NCBI GenBank assembly: GCA_023055425.1
Contig: JALGPY010000006.1
Coordinates: forward strand, 69,162,127-69,226,126
Length of the DNA: 64,000 nt
Direction of reading: 5' to 3'
From: Linanthus parryae
Lineage: Eukaryota > Streptophyta > Magnoliopsida > Ericales > Polemoniaceae
The translations under genes and the position numbers were made by a program. How positions within the stretch are numbered: the first letter of the stretch is position 1; each line of letters begins with the position of its first letter. Positions 10,649 to 20,737 of the stretch are shown here, piece after piece. The notes below the pieces were generated by a model, which saw nothing but the letters and a program-made list of their open reading frames with translations, was not told the DNA's origin and ran no database searches.

Positions 10649-11894
10649 TGTAATTTCAGCATGGTTTCAAAGGCTTGAAATAGCCGGTCTATTTCAAGGC
10701 CTTGAAACAGCTTTCAAAGCATAGAACCAGAAAGTGCAGTTCAAGCATGAACTTAGGGGCAGTTTTCTGATCCAACTCCTAAACTCCTATACTTGATTAT
10801 ATATTTATTAGTTATGAAAGAAAAATTATTGTGACACTCTAAACTGTGACAAATTCATTTGTTTGACTCAGTTTATGCAGAGATATTGCATCTCCTATTT
10901 TGCAGGAACGATTTCCTAACTTATGTTTTGAAGGAAAGGAAACTGCTTGATGATTTGATTCTGTGATCAATCTAATTTGTTTGAAAGCTTCCCAACATGC
11001 TTATAAACAAGATCAAATCAGTGTATTTGAAGATACGGAGCAATTATCCGTTGGGAGAAGCAGTTAAAGAAGTCAACAATGCATCTTCAAAATAGGAAAG
11101 TTGGTTATGAAAAGTCTTGAAGATCTGCAATTCAACCTAGCTGCATAAGAAGGACTTTGAATGAAGAATTTCGTAGACACAACAGAGCACAAGATAAAGA
11201 GACGTTCAAACAACATTCAGGATTGACAAGCAATAAAGAAGCAAATCAAACATCATCCAATCCATCAGAAGAACACTGCACATTCTCTGGAGAACTTGTT
11301 CTCAGTGTTTCTTCTTTCTGAGCTTTACATTTTTATATCATTTGTGTACTTCTCCTCATTCCTTCTCGTGGATTGTTCAAGATGAACAATAGATAACTCT
11401 TAGTTAATCATTTAGCTAGAGCATGTACTAGATAGGTTAGTGAGAACCGCAAGCTATAACAGAGTAAGGCATCTCTCTGTGCTTGAGATCTAGGGCTTAG
11501 CTTTTGATTAATAAGAATTGAGTTGAAAATCCTGCAGGGATCAATTCCCTGAGGTAGAGACGTAGGTCCAAGTAGACTGAACTCTATATATATTGTGTCT
11601 CTTGCATTTACATTTTAGTTCTATATTTAGCTTATTTGTAGAAAACAAAACATGTTTTATTTCTAGGGTTTGAAGCTCATTTCAAGGCCTTGAAATAAAC
11701 TTAGCTTTTCTACAACAACTTTTTTGATTCCAAGGACTTGAAACTCATTTCAAGGCCTTGAAATACTCTTTACTCATTACAAATCTTTTTGAAACCACTC
11801 TTCTTACAAATTTAGCAAAAGTTGGCATACTCTATTCAAACCCCTCCCCCCTTCTAGAGTATTGATCCCGTATTCTTTCTACTGTAAACTTTTA
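10649..11894 (+). repeat. right (3') LTR of the copia element
   Basis: 1246 bp, starting TGTAATTTCAGCATGG right after GGGGAGAT and ending TTTTA before GATGG. It contains four matches to the element's palindrome family, three of them perfect (10692, 11680, 11748). CCTGCAGGGATCA and GTAGAGACGTAGGTCC (11530-11570) are also found in the left LTR. A pyrimidine-rich stretch, ACCCCTCCCCCCTTCTAGA (11838-11857), close to the end is typical of copia LTR 3' parts. Confidence 0.88.
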
Positions 11895-11899
11895 GATGG
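11895..11899. repeat. 5-bp target-site duplication (right) of the copia insertion
   Basis: GATGG, matching 1750-1754. Joining the two flanks restores a continuous gypsy sequence reading ATGGCACGAG. Confidence 0.8.
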
Positions 11900-14110
11900 C
11901 ACGAGATTGTGGAAAGAAAAAGCCCCGCATGAATATTCAGAAGAGATATAGAGAATTGCTCGGGGTCGAGGAGAAATTCCAATATGCCGAGTGCCACATG
12001 CATGAGAGGGCTACAGTTTATATCTTAGTGGCACATCAAAATTCGTAGAGACCTCTCCGGAAATTGTCAACGGTCTTATGGACCCGTTCTTGTTGTAATT
12101 TCGCGGCAACGGTGCGCATGTAGGTTCGGGCACCCAGGTACCTCTAACACTCTCTAATCCACGTTTTAAGCAATAAATGTTGTAATCCACCGCCTACACA
12201 TTTAAGAGAGGACACCTCCTAGTTGATCTCCAAATTCATTGAGGACAACGAAACGCTTAAGTGTGTGTGTGGGGGGGGGGGTTGTGTCTAACTTCGCTAA
12301 CCATGTCTTTGTATGCATCGCCTTGTTGCATATAGTTATGTGTTCTTATTGTGTCGCTTTGTGGTAGGATTGTGTAGTTTATGCATTATTATGCACTTTT
12401 ACTTAATTGTGAGTCCCCTACCCAAAACTTGTGGTTAATCGAGTTGGCCAAAAGCATATACAGTCTAGGAAAAAACGAAAAAAATGAAGAAAAAAAAGTA
12501 AAAATTTCATAAAAATCAATTTTTTTTTTTAGAAAGGGCAATTGAAGTAATTTGAACCTGGAGAGAGCTTAATGATAGTATTCTCTAGGAGTATGAAGCG
12601 CCACGGTGAGGCAGTTGACGCGTGAATATGATGGGGAGGCTGCTTATAGAGCGAATGCACACGGGAAATGCGAGTAGCTGTCTCTCGGGCTTAGTTATCC
12701 CACTAGTGCTACACCACCGTCATTTAGGTAGTCGCCAACCCTCCTCATAGTGGAGACAACAGAGCTGTGCAAGTGATACTTTTGGGGATCCACTGGTCAC
12801 GTCTCCAACTTGTAGGTCCACTAGTACTCCCATTGATCCGTTTACCCCTTTTATTCACAATATCTAGCCTAGGAAGCCTTTCATTGTGACTTTCGTCACT
12901 TGTTAAAATGGCCCTTTCCTATGCGTCATGATAGAGGGAGTCGAGTTAGGGAGGTTTGATGAGGGTGTGCTGATTTGATATATTCATTGTGGATTCTTTT
13001 ACATGTTTCGTTATACGAGGGAATGTGAGGGCGAGTTAGAGATGGCAGCACACTTCGGTGTGGCGATGAATTGTGTCCTTACACCACGATCACAGGTGAA
13101 GTGCTGTAGTGCGTGACATTCTTTCTGCACGATAGGGGGTGGGGTTGACTGAGCTTATAGAAGGACGTGCTAAGTTTTCATGTTATTCTTTATCTTAGGT
13201 GATGAGGAGGATCAGTTGGATTAAAAGCACATGTAACATTGACTACAGGGTTCCTTCAGGGATTTGGTTTACATTTTGTGTGGGGGTGTCGACATCTACA
13301 TCATCGGTGTTCATGGATTTGACTCGTTCCACCCCCATTTATCTATATCATAATTGTTATATCCTCATCCGTACGTGTAATATTACAGTGTTGCTCCATG
13401 TCAAAGTTGAAAGAAAAAATATATATAAAAGAAAAAGAAAGTGAAAGTACAAAGGAATAAGGGAGATTGGTTCGAAATTCTTACACGGACGAGGGGATTG
13501 GATTTCATTGTTTGACACTCTTTCACATTTGTGGCCGCGAGAACGGAGTTGCACCAAAACTGAGGGAATGAGGGACGAAGTAGGTGAGATTCGGTTGGAG
13601 TCCTTGAATTTTTGTGAGGGAGTGTGAGAAATCGAGTTTTGTGAGTTGTATCATGACGTCTAGGACTACGCTTCCAGATATCTTATCCTAGCCTTCCTAA
13701 GCCATCAACAGCTTAAACTCGAGGAATAAAAGCTCAGATGGTATGTGCTAGGCATATGTTTCAAGAGTGTGTAAAAGTGGTAGTATTAGTGCTAGTTCTT
13801 GCTCTATTAACCTAGAATGGTCGCGAACTCTTCTGATCATCTGTGGTTGTAGAATCTCTAAGAAAATGTGAGAGCTCGAAGACGTACCGGTTCATTATAT
13901 GGAGATTGCCCAATCTTACAAAAGAAAACAAAAATTGTGTTGCTTAATTGTTTCATTGTTTATAATCGAGTTGCATAGTGTATAGTCATGTAGATTGCAT
14001 GGGTGTGTGTGTTGTTTGTGTCACATGGCTAGTGGAGTTGAATGCAATGTGGTGGATTGAAATTTAGTGTGTGGCTTGATTTTGCTCGGGAGGCGCAAAA
14101 AGGTAGTGTG
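11900..14110 (+). mobile_element. non-coding 3' internal region of the gypsy element
   Basis: Right flank of the copia insertion. The first 120 bp can be read as a short basic frame (MARDCGKKKPRMNIQKRYRE), reminiscent of the start of a downstream Athila ORF, but it soon stops. At 12240-12290 the Athila/Tat motif TTGAGGACAACG ... TTAAGTGTGTGTG plus eleven G occurs. The rest holds only short chance ORFs; AAAAAGGTAGTGTGGGAGAT at 14095-14115 could serve as polypurine tract. Confidence 0.6.
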
Positions 14111-15990
14111 GGAGATTCGGTAACTCTCTATTAGAGTTATATTCCTTGCATATTTTATATCGTTTTGCGTACTTTTTAGGTTGATAATCTTAGTTTTTAC
14201 TACGAATTAAGAGAAAACGTAGATGTTTGGCTGTGAGAATTAGTTCTTTAATCCTAGCACTTCTCGCATTGTTTTATATAATTTTGTTACGTTTGAACGC
14301 ACGGGTTGTGTTCGTGTTGTTTTGATAGGAAACAGGTCTTGGGTAATGAAGCGGAGAGGAGAAACAGGCGTTGGAGATTATTCGAGAGCTAAAAATGAGA
14401 AGAAATCGTGAAGAAAATGGTGAAAAGACATGAAGAGCGGAGGCAAGTGTCATTTAATCAAGTTTGCTTAATGACACTTTAACCACCTCCCCATACTTAG
14501 CCAAAATTTGGAGGAGAAAAACAAACTCAGCTGATCGCACGATCAGATTCTCTGGTCGTGCGATCAGAACCAGTGCCTTATCGAATTTTTAAGCAAGAAA
14601 AAGTGAAAGATCGATGTTTATGTGATCTGAGTTGGTGGTCGCATGATCAGAGGAGATCGCACGACCAAAAATTGAGGTCGCATGATCAGCAACAAAGGCA
14701 GGGACGCAACTCACCACGAGATCCCACGATTAGACACAGGATTAGAGGAGATCGCACGATCAGGAATGTGAGGTCGTTCTGTCTGAATTCCATACCAGCA
14801 CACTCACGGGAAATTAATAGGGGTCTTAGGGTTATTAATTAATAGTTTTTTTGATTAATTAATATGCCCTAGACAAAAGAGAAGGGGTTTGGATTATTTC
14901 TACAACCTACCAACATGAGAAGAGAAAGAAGGAGACGAAGAGAAGATCAAGATCAAGGCTTCAAGATTGAAGAACTTTGTTTGATTTCTTCTTCCCTCTC
15001 TTAATCAATTTTATTGGAGAAACTCTTGTATATCTTATATTTAGTTATGAGTAGCTAAAACTCTTGCTAGGAATCTCATGTGAGAGCCTAGGGTTCATGT
15101 AAACAATGATTATTTTCCGGATTAGATTTTTTCTTCACGATTTATTGATTTCATCTTTTGAATAAATTATAGTTTCTTGTTTATGTTAGTAATCGTACTT
15201 GAGTGACACGATTAGGAGATAAACTAGGATTCAAGAACTAGGGTTTATTCAATAGTTGGTTCATGCTTAAAGTTAGCTTTATTCTAATTCAATTGTCCAC
15301 TTACTGTGCGTAATTTCAGTGTTAATGGAGTAATTAACCGGAAACACTGCTTAGTTAGCGAATGCACGAAAATGATTATAACTAACTAGGACGAGACTTG
15401 AACATTAATACCGTATCACTGAGACGGAGAGGTGTAGTGAATAGGATTGGCTAGTGTGGGTAGATTCGGTAGGATTATTCAACTGTTTCGTGAAACGGTG
15501 GACCGACAGGACCCGTTATCGTACCAGTAGATGACCTACTAGAACGGACCGGTAGACAAAAGAGACCGACAGGAGATTGTAGTATACCGTGAATTAGAAT
15601 GACTTGAGACCGACAGGAGATGGTCAGCGATGTTACCCGAATTAGTGGAATATAGTTAACGTGTTGCTCAGATAATTCGAAAATCGTTTACAACCATAGG
15701 TGATCAACGAGATTACCTAGTATTCTCCATTTATTGATTAAGAACCTCTTCTTAATGTCAGTTTACGAGTATTTCTGTCTTTACTACAACCACTTTTTTG
15801 GTGGTGACAACACCAAAAATCACATACTTTTCCTCCGGTTACCTAGTGAACTATATTAAATTGTTAATTCTAAACTTGTTACGTGCTTGTCTCCGTGGGA
15901 TTGACAACCCGAGTACTAAAAAATACTCACATTCTATTAATTAACCGTATGCTTGCGTAATACGCGCTAGTAATCTGCGTCAAATCCCCT
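14110..15990 (+). repeat. gypsy LTR (3' LTR of the Athila/Tat-like element), boundaries approximate
   Basis: It starts with a perfect stem (TAACTCT/AGAGTTA, 14121-14139) also found at the start of the LTR near 61305. It carries a cluster of seven short inverted repeats (14533-14761), then TTAGTTATGAGTAGCTAAA near 15040, repeated GACCGACAGGAGAT phrases (15490-15625) and the closing phrase GTCTCCGTGGGATTGACAAC at 15888-15907. The last resembles the GTCTCCGTGGGATCGA that precedes the 3' end of many Athila LTRs. The 3' end is placed near GCGTCAAATCC (about 15980). No target duplication can be checked because the left LTR is outside the window. Confidence 0.65.
14533..14761 (+). repeat. cluster of seven 12-bp inverted repeats in the gypsy LTR
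   Basis: Copies start at 14533, 14554, 14637, 14655, 14676, 14720 and 14750. The consensus is G[AG]TCG-CA-CGA[CT]C. Perfect forms are GATCGCACGATC (14533, 14750); near forms include GATCGCACGACC and GGTCGCATGATC. Confidence 0.8.
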
Positions 15991-18100
15991 GGCCCAGATC
16001 GACCCTTAGCCATGGCATTGCAAATTATCCAGCAAAATTTAGCCCTCACAAGTTGGGCGAGCTGACATTTGGTCTCTCTTAGATTAAATAACTCTTGGTT
16101 CCCCCTTAAGCTTAGTAAAAGACACTTTATCCCCTTCAGTTTTATAAGACTTTAGCTCCTTAAGTTTAATACAAGACATTGTTAGCTCCTTAAGTTTAAT
16201 AAAAGACATTTTCGCTCCTTAAGTTTAATTAGTGTTATTTTGACTTGTATTCAATTCCAATTACTCCAGTGACCTTCAAGGATCAAAACCTCTCAACATT
16301 TCACATTACAAGCTAAATAATCAATAATTTAATGGCCAAGAATACCCTCTGCCCATCCAACTTAGGCCAAAATCCACACAGTTAACTACCAAGATGTCTA
16401 TTACTAATTCAAACCAAGGACATCCCCTCTCATTAACAAACTGGCCTGATCAACCTCCTTAATAGTTTGAGAATAACCCCAAATTCTTAAATTACAATTT
16501 CAGAGGATGATCACCCTACCCCTAGCCCACTGTTTTGGGGTTGCATACCCCCAAAAGTGTAAAATATCAAACATGTAGTACAAAATATCAAACAGGTCTA
16601 ACAGGGGTATCATTTGCAAGTTAAACATACCCTAAAGATGACACAAGATAAATCTATTTTTAGTATAAAAAAATCTCATATTTGAATTAACAAGTTGGGA
16701 GCTACCAATCACACACTTGGGTGCAGTTTCATTGCACCCTCCAAAAAAGTTCACCAGTGACTTTGTTTCTCAAAAAGTCACCGTAACCAAAAGCTTCAGC
16801 CACACAAACCTCCTGGCACATGTTGTATTAGGGGTAACGAAAGTTAGTTGCATAGCTTTCAACTTGAAGGAGAAACATTGATATGGAGAAGACAAGTTTC
16901 ACTGTGCAGTTTTCTTCACTGCATAGCAGCTTCAAGAACCTAGGTTCAGAGAGAATGTGAGTACTCTTAAGAGGAAGATCCCAGGTTCGAATTCACACGA
17001 ACATTGTAGCCTATATACCCAGGGTTCTAACGATCTATCAAGTGTTCCGACCCACTTAATATACAGCAAGAACTAGATTCCTAAATAGGGACATAAACAT
17101 GTTGAGTTACTGGGTTTGAAACTTGAACAACTCTGAAATACGAGCAAGAACTTGATCATGTGATCAAGGCATAGCAGGGAAGCTAATGAAATTAGTTGGG
17201 GAATAACTCAAGTATCCATAGCCAAAACCCCTTATCCTAACATGCAACATAGGGGTGATTATAAACTCAAGTACAGGGAACACCTCCTGCTAGAAAAAAA
17301 CGAATGCATGTCCTCTAACAGCGATCAACCAGGCTTCTGGGCTAATTCCAGGTATTCATACTCTCTTTAAAACATGCAGGGACAACAATGAGGCATGCAA
17401 GAACAGAAACTATGAAGAACTGAAGAACGTACCTAGTTCCGGAGGAGAGCTTGTAGTTTCCGGCGAACCGATGCAAATTCTGGTGACAGACTCGAGAACT
17501 GAAAATTGATAGCTCCTACTGGCTACGATGAACTCCCTGGTCCTTCAAGAGAGGGAAACGGGGCTCAAAGAAGGTTAATAGCCACAGAGGGAATTTCAAG
17601 ACATAATGAGATGAGTCCATGCAGAAACTTACCCCAAGTTCACTCGGCACAGTGGAGATAACAAGGCCTTTTCCAGAGAAAGTGAGGAAATTTTTGTTGT
17701 TGCAGCTGATTGATAGATTGGGTGAAAGAGAGAGATCATAGATATTGATGAAGTGAAGACACTGTGAAATTAGACTGCGTATTATAGTGGTGGTAGTGAT
17801 GATGAGCGGGTATGGTGGTTGACGTGGGAGGTGAGTTGTGAAGAAAAATCTAGACTGGCCTGGAAGAGCATGCATGCAGATAGTGGGGAAGAGAAGGTTT
17901 AGGGGTCAATTTGTAGTAAATGTAAACTTAGGGGTGCAAAGTGTAATATATTTCTCTTTGAAGTTTCGTAAATTCCACTTTGAACTTGACTGAACTCGTT
18001 CCCATACATGGCTAAGGTTCAGCCTTTCTACAGATACTACATACATATATTTATTCAAAAGTTCACTTATTTGCAGTTTTATACCCCCTATAAAGTTCTG
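15990..18100. other. intergenic stretch, no gene recognised
   Basis: At 16085-16230 a short phrase (TAGCTCCTTAAGTTTAATA with AAAAGACATT) is repeated three to four times. At 17890-17965 the sequence GGGGTGCAAAGTGTAAT resembles the termini of the MULE at 34759, so a very decayed related element may lie between. The 16965-17000 phrase CCCAGGTTCGAATTC resembles a tRNA B box, as in SINEs. The open frame at 17516-17875 (minus) is low-complexity Pro/Thr/Leu text with no recognisable domain. Confidence 0.4.
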
Positions 18101-18102
18101 GG

Positions 18103-18411
18103 GTGTTACAAGGCGTGTGTAAGTCAGGTCCTAAACTACCTTATGGTTCAGTTGTGAGGAACCCTAGTCACACATGTGAGTCTAAAAAGCATGAGCTGGA
18201 GTCTAAACTACTTAATGGTTCATCTAATAAGAACCCTAGTCATGCTGACAAGCTTGAGAAGTGCGAGTTAGGGTTTAAATCCCCTAATGACTCAGTTGTT
18301 AAGAGTCCCGTTCACGCATACAATGAACAAACTGTCTCTAACATTCAAATAACTGCCAAGTTCAAGTCTGTCCGGAAGTACAAGAAGAATAAGTTTAGAA
18401 GTAATACTTGA
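18103..18411 (+). pseudogene. short ORF with three tandem peptide repeats, unknown
   Basis: 102 residues, hydrophilic and basic. About 24-residue units repeat three times with the skeleton K-x-x-N/Y-G/D-S-x-x-x-N/S-P-S/V-H (LPYGSVVRNPSH, LLNGSSNKNPSH, PNDSVVKSPVH). The C-terminus is Lys/Arg-rich (KFKSVRKYKKNKF). Downstream (about 18975-19045) a frame reads KCHMFHVR then HIAKDC, which looks like half of a zinc knuckle, so this may be a retroelement gag relic. No family is recognised. Confidence 0.3.
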
Positions 18412-20520
18412 TCTAGTAAAAATACTTTTGTTCCCAGTAAGGATTTTTTTTTTTATGACTCTAGAGAGATAATGTAAAGGAATAATCACTTGGTGAGTCC
18501 CTACTTACCTCTCATGAACTCTTAGAGAAACTTAGATTTTAACTCAGATTGTACTGATCCCTCTTTATTGACGAAATCCAAATCGAACTCCTTTGTTCGG
18601 ATTGATGGCTCACCTAAAGATCATAAGTCAACTCAATCTAAGAAATCAGATTTGAGATACAAGACCATTGAATCTAAACCGTTTAGAATTAAAAGTAAAG
18701 TTTCTTAGTCAACATCCAAATATTCGAGAAGACATGTCAGTCAGGCCCACTTCAAAACTGATGAATCCTCCCCAATCCATCCAATGGCTGTTAAATTTTG
18801 TTTCACAGTGAATAACATAGAGTAAAAAAAAGTATCCTCATTTGTCCTCTACTGATTACTCATATATCTCTAGGAGAAATCATTTACCGATATATCAGTT
18901 GTGCAACGGGGATGGTCGCCTTGCCCCTCAATGCAAGACCATCAGTTAATAGACCGACTCAGAAAGAAAATCTATAAGTAGAACTTTTAAGTGCCACATG
19001 TTTCATGTGAGATGACATATTGCTAAAGATTGTCGTGGACACGAATTCTTCTGGGAGAATTATGGAATCTTAAGATCTCCTATTTAATACAAGGATAGTA
19101 GCTGGATGTAGTATTGTTTATAGAGGATTAGGCTACGTACGGGATGGAGCTTAATCACTTGTGCTCAGATTACGAGTAATCTAGAGCTAACAATCTTCTA
19201 AAAGTACTCAGTTGACTAAAGGCCAAGGAGAAATAGAGGAAAGGGGTGGAAATAAGCAGTACTTGCTATAAAGGAGAGAGACAACTTGTTTTAAACAACT
19301 TCGCAATTCAACAAAGGACAATATGAGTTAATAGTGTAGAAAGGTACTATCCTATGTATACTAGTTGGACTAGGGCAAGTCTATGAGTGACACATGTTTG
19401 TACAGATGGACCACAACCCATTAAGGTGGCGTACCCTAAATTCGTGGAGACAGTCACATATGATGTCAGACTAGTATAAGAATGTGGTACAAACAAGTCA
19501 ACTCCTTAGCACGTTCGGGTTGCATCTGGGACGGATCCCATCTTTGACGTGTCTTACTCGTTTGAGCTCGCAACCAAGTTCTGCTAAAACATCTTCTTAG
19601 ATATGGGAACATAAAACATTCCCGCTCTCCGTCGCGTGATGGAGGAATACGACGTCAGAATTCTACTTGAACAAAGTGGCACTCAAAACCCTAGTCCGAT
19701 GCCATTTTGATTCTTCACAGCTCAGAGAAATTACTTCTGATGGCCAAGGAGGTAAAGTGGTCAATAGGTATGTCGATACAATTGTGTATGTGGCATGTGA
19801 AGATGGCCTTGGTTCACTGGACAGACGGAGGGTTTTGAAGTTGGAGAGAGGGAGCGCGCATTAGAGAGGATTGTTGTGGGGGGGGGGGGGGTGAGTTTTG
19901 AATCTCAGAATTTTTGCAAAGTTGGATAGGGTTGGGACTTGGGAGAGAGTTAGCCTGGACGGATTCACACGGAACCAGGGGATAAGTTATCCATCTCCAT
20001 ATTTAGAGGATAGCTATGAGAAAGAGTAAATTTTGCTTATATTAGTGTTTGGTTCGAGAAATCAGTGTTTGATTCGACTTTGTAGAGACTTGTGTTAAGC
20101 TATCCAAATTCAAGATGACTAGTAAATGACCCATCCCGTTAGAACTATCGACAATTATTCGTGTTCTTATCGGTTCTCAATTATTTGATCTTACGCCAAT
20201 CAAACATGTAATAATAATTATAACTTAGTTGAGGACCAAAGAGAAAATATATGTGTCAGTCTGTAGTGTAAGCATAATTTTAACAAAAACAACGAAAAAA
20301 TTTGATAATTATTTGATGATGTTGTATAGTAAATTTCGCTCTACAACACCCCTGAAAGGATTACGAAATTCCTGCATTATTTTGCTAAGCAAGTCACGGG
20401 GTCGCTCCGGGTCGCTTTGACCCGGTTAATAGTGAAGTAGGTTGAGAGAAAAACGTAGGAGGAAGTAGAAAATTGGGAAAGGAAAGAATTCAAATTTCGA
20501 AAAGGAGGGATTCACGTGTC
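18412..20520. other. unassigned stretch upstream of the CDK gene
   Basis: Only short interrupted frames. A possible CCHC remnant lies near 18975-19045. A run of 13 G occurs at 19879-19891. Nothing else could be assigned. Confidence 0.4.
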
Positions 20521-20527
20521 AGCAGTG

Positions 20528-20628
20528 CCGTTGATTGGGCCGTTTCCGTGAGGTGTCGACGGACGCTCCCACTCCCCTTTCCCTCTTTTGCTTTCGAACT
20601 CCCAATTTAAAATCTCAAAAAACAACGG
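20528..20628 (+). promoter_or_regulatory. AACGG cores (MSA-like) in the CDKB1 promoter/5' leader
   Basis: Three copies of the five-base core of the mitosis-specific activator element lie within 210 bp of the start codon: CCGTT on the plus strand at 20528-20532 and 20540-20544, and AACGG at 20624-20628. Flanks match the full consensus only partly. MSA cores bind three-repeat MYB factors and drive G2/M expression in plants, which suits a B-type CDK. No clear TTTCCCGC-type E2F site was seen. Five-base cores can occur by chance. Confidence 0.35.
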
Positions 20629-20737
20629 ATCTCTTCAATCACTTCCCCCCATTCTCACAAATTAGGGTTCTTATACTCAGTCGACGGTTTCGTCGATTTC
20701 TCAATCAAATCAAACGCTCTGATTGACCGACGCTTCA

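Larger units (their letters stand above)
1755..11894 (+). mobile_element. Ty1-copia retrotransposon with a third ORF (SIRE-like layout), decayed, nested in gypsy
   Basis: A full-span copia element of 10,140 bp in the order LTR, gag, protease, integrase, RT, RNase H, extra ORF, LTR. Integrase upstream of RT defines copia. All ORFs are broken by stops and frameshifts. The LTRs start with TG and are flanked by GATGG; the 3' end reads TTTTA rather than the usual CA. Polypurine-like tracts lie at 10430-10446 (AAAAAGGGGGAGAAA) and at 10641-10648 (GGGGAGAT), the latter touching the right LTR. The extra ORF after pol recalls SIRE/Maximus elements, but lineage is inference. The palindrome TTTCAAGGCCTTGAAA recurs throughout. 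A MITE is inserted at about 3786-4318. Confidence 0.9.
1..15990 (+). mobile_element. Ty3-gypsy element (Athila/Tat-like), 5' truncated by window edge, interrupted by a copia insertion
   Basis: The left part (1-1754) carries gag and retropepsin remnants. The right part (11895 to about 15990) resumes at GATGGCACGAG, just past the copia insertion, and ends in a long LTR-like region. The post-gag motif near 1570-1600 (GGGAGGAAACCCAA) and the post-pol motif near 12240-12290 (TTGAGGACAACG, then TTAAGTGTG and a G run) are typical of Athila/Tat elements. No reverse transcriptase, RNase H or integrase is seen between protease and the post-pol motif, so this copy is non-autonomous or internally deleted. 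Its 5' LTR would lie outside the window. Confidence 0.75.

Noticed and set aside
12260..12290. G-run at 12270 as a telomere or origin signal
   Set aside because: It follows the Athila/Tat post-pol phrase and is part of that conserved segment.
14533..14761. CRISPR-like array
   Set aside because: Units are 12 bp, irregularly spaced and inside a plant retroelement LTR.
16965..17000. tRNA gene
   Set aside because: Only a B-box-like word is present; no acceptor or anticodon stems pair.
17516..17875. 119-codon minus-strand frame
   Set aside because: Pro/Thr/Leu-rich, no domain, no exon context recognised; likely chance.
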